A stretch of 64,000 nucleotides of DNA, from NCBI GenBank assembly GCA_017744795.1, contig JAGIAQ010000005.1, forward strand, positions 3,969-67,968. Reading direction: 5' to 3'. How positions within the stretch are numbered: the first letter of the stretch is position 1; each line of letters begins with the position of its first letter. A model generated the notes under the pieces. The model was given only the letters and a program-made list of their open reading frames with translations. It did no database searches and was not told where the DNA came from. Shown here piece by piece: positions 63,975 through 64,000 of this stretch. The DNA is from Niabella sp. Lineage in GTDB: Bacteria > Bacteroidota > Bacteroidia > Chitinophagales > Chitinophagaceae. Both the position numbers and the translations under genes were made by a program.

Positions 63975-64000
63975 ATTTGATATTTCGATTGATGAAAGGC

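Overview
This 64 kb window looks like a Bacteroidota chromosome segment, probably Chitinophagaceae-like judging from protein families and intergenic repeats. That is inference; no taxonomic marker gene is present. Main blocks: (1) 0-9.4 kb, a 5'-truncated PDDEXK/DUF1016 nuclease, then a molybdenum-cofactor/FdhF-type oxidoreductase cluster (moaC, mobA, moeB-like, fdhF-like, fdhD, moaE, moaD, TauE/SafE) with a bestrophin-like gene. (2) 9.7-20.2 kb, sialidase plus NanM-like Kelch protein, GNATs, methyltransferase, DUF5916-like protein, Fic protein, katG. (3) 20.3-31 kb, an accessory region rich in hairpins and repeats. It holds uncharacterised proteins, a small XRE regulator, a two-gene soluble/4-TM module, two tandem dinD-like genes and a Rieske protein, and is bracketed by inverted copies of a ~240 bp mosaic repeat. 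(4) 31-48 kb, housekeeping genes (pgl-zwf-gnd, amidase, GH63-like glucosidase, two tandem M13 peptidases, HAD phosphatase). (5) 48-54 kb, a frameshifted zeta-toxin-like kinase with a small partner, an ECF sigma/anti-sigma/CpxP-like operon and a TonB-type receptor. (6) 54-64 kb, DUF5606 protein, M3 peptidase, DUF2911 protein and the start of a flexirubin/aryl-polyene-like gene cluster. The best candidates for something undescribed are the 24-25.5 kb RexAB-reminiscent pair with an A7 frameshift site, the tandem dinD genes with palindromes at matching codon positions, and the paired structured elements at 23.23-23.40 kb. No tRNA, rRNA or CRISPR array was recognised.
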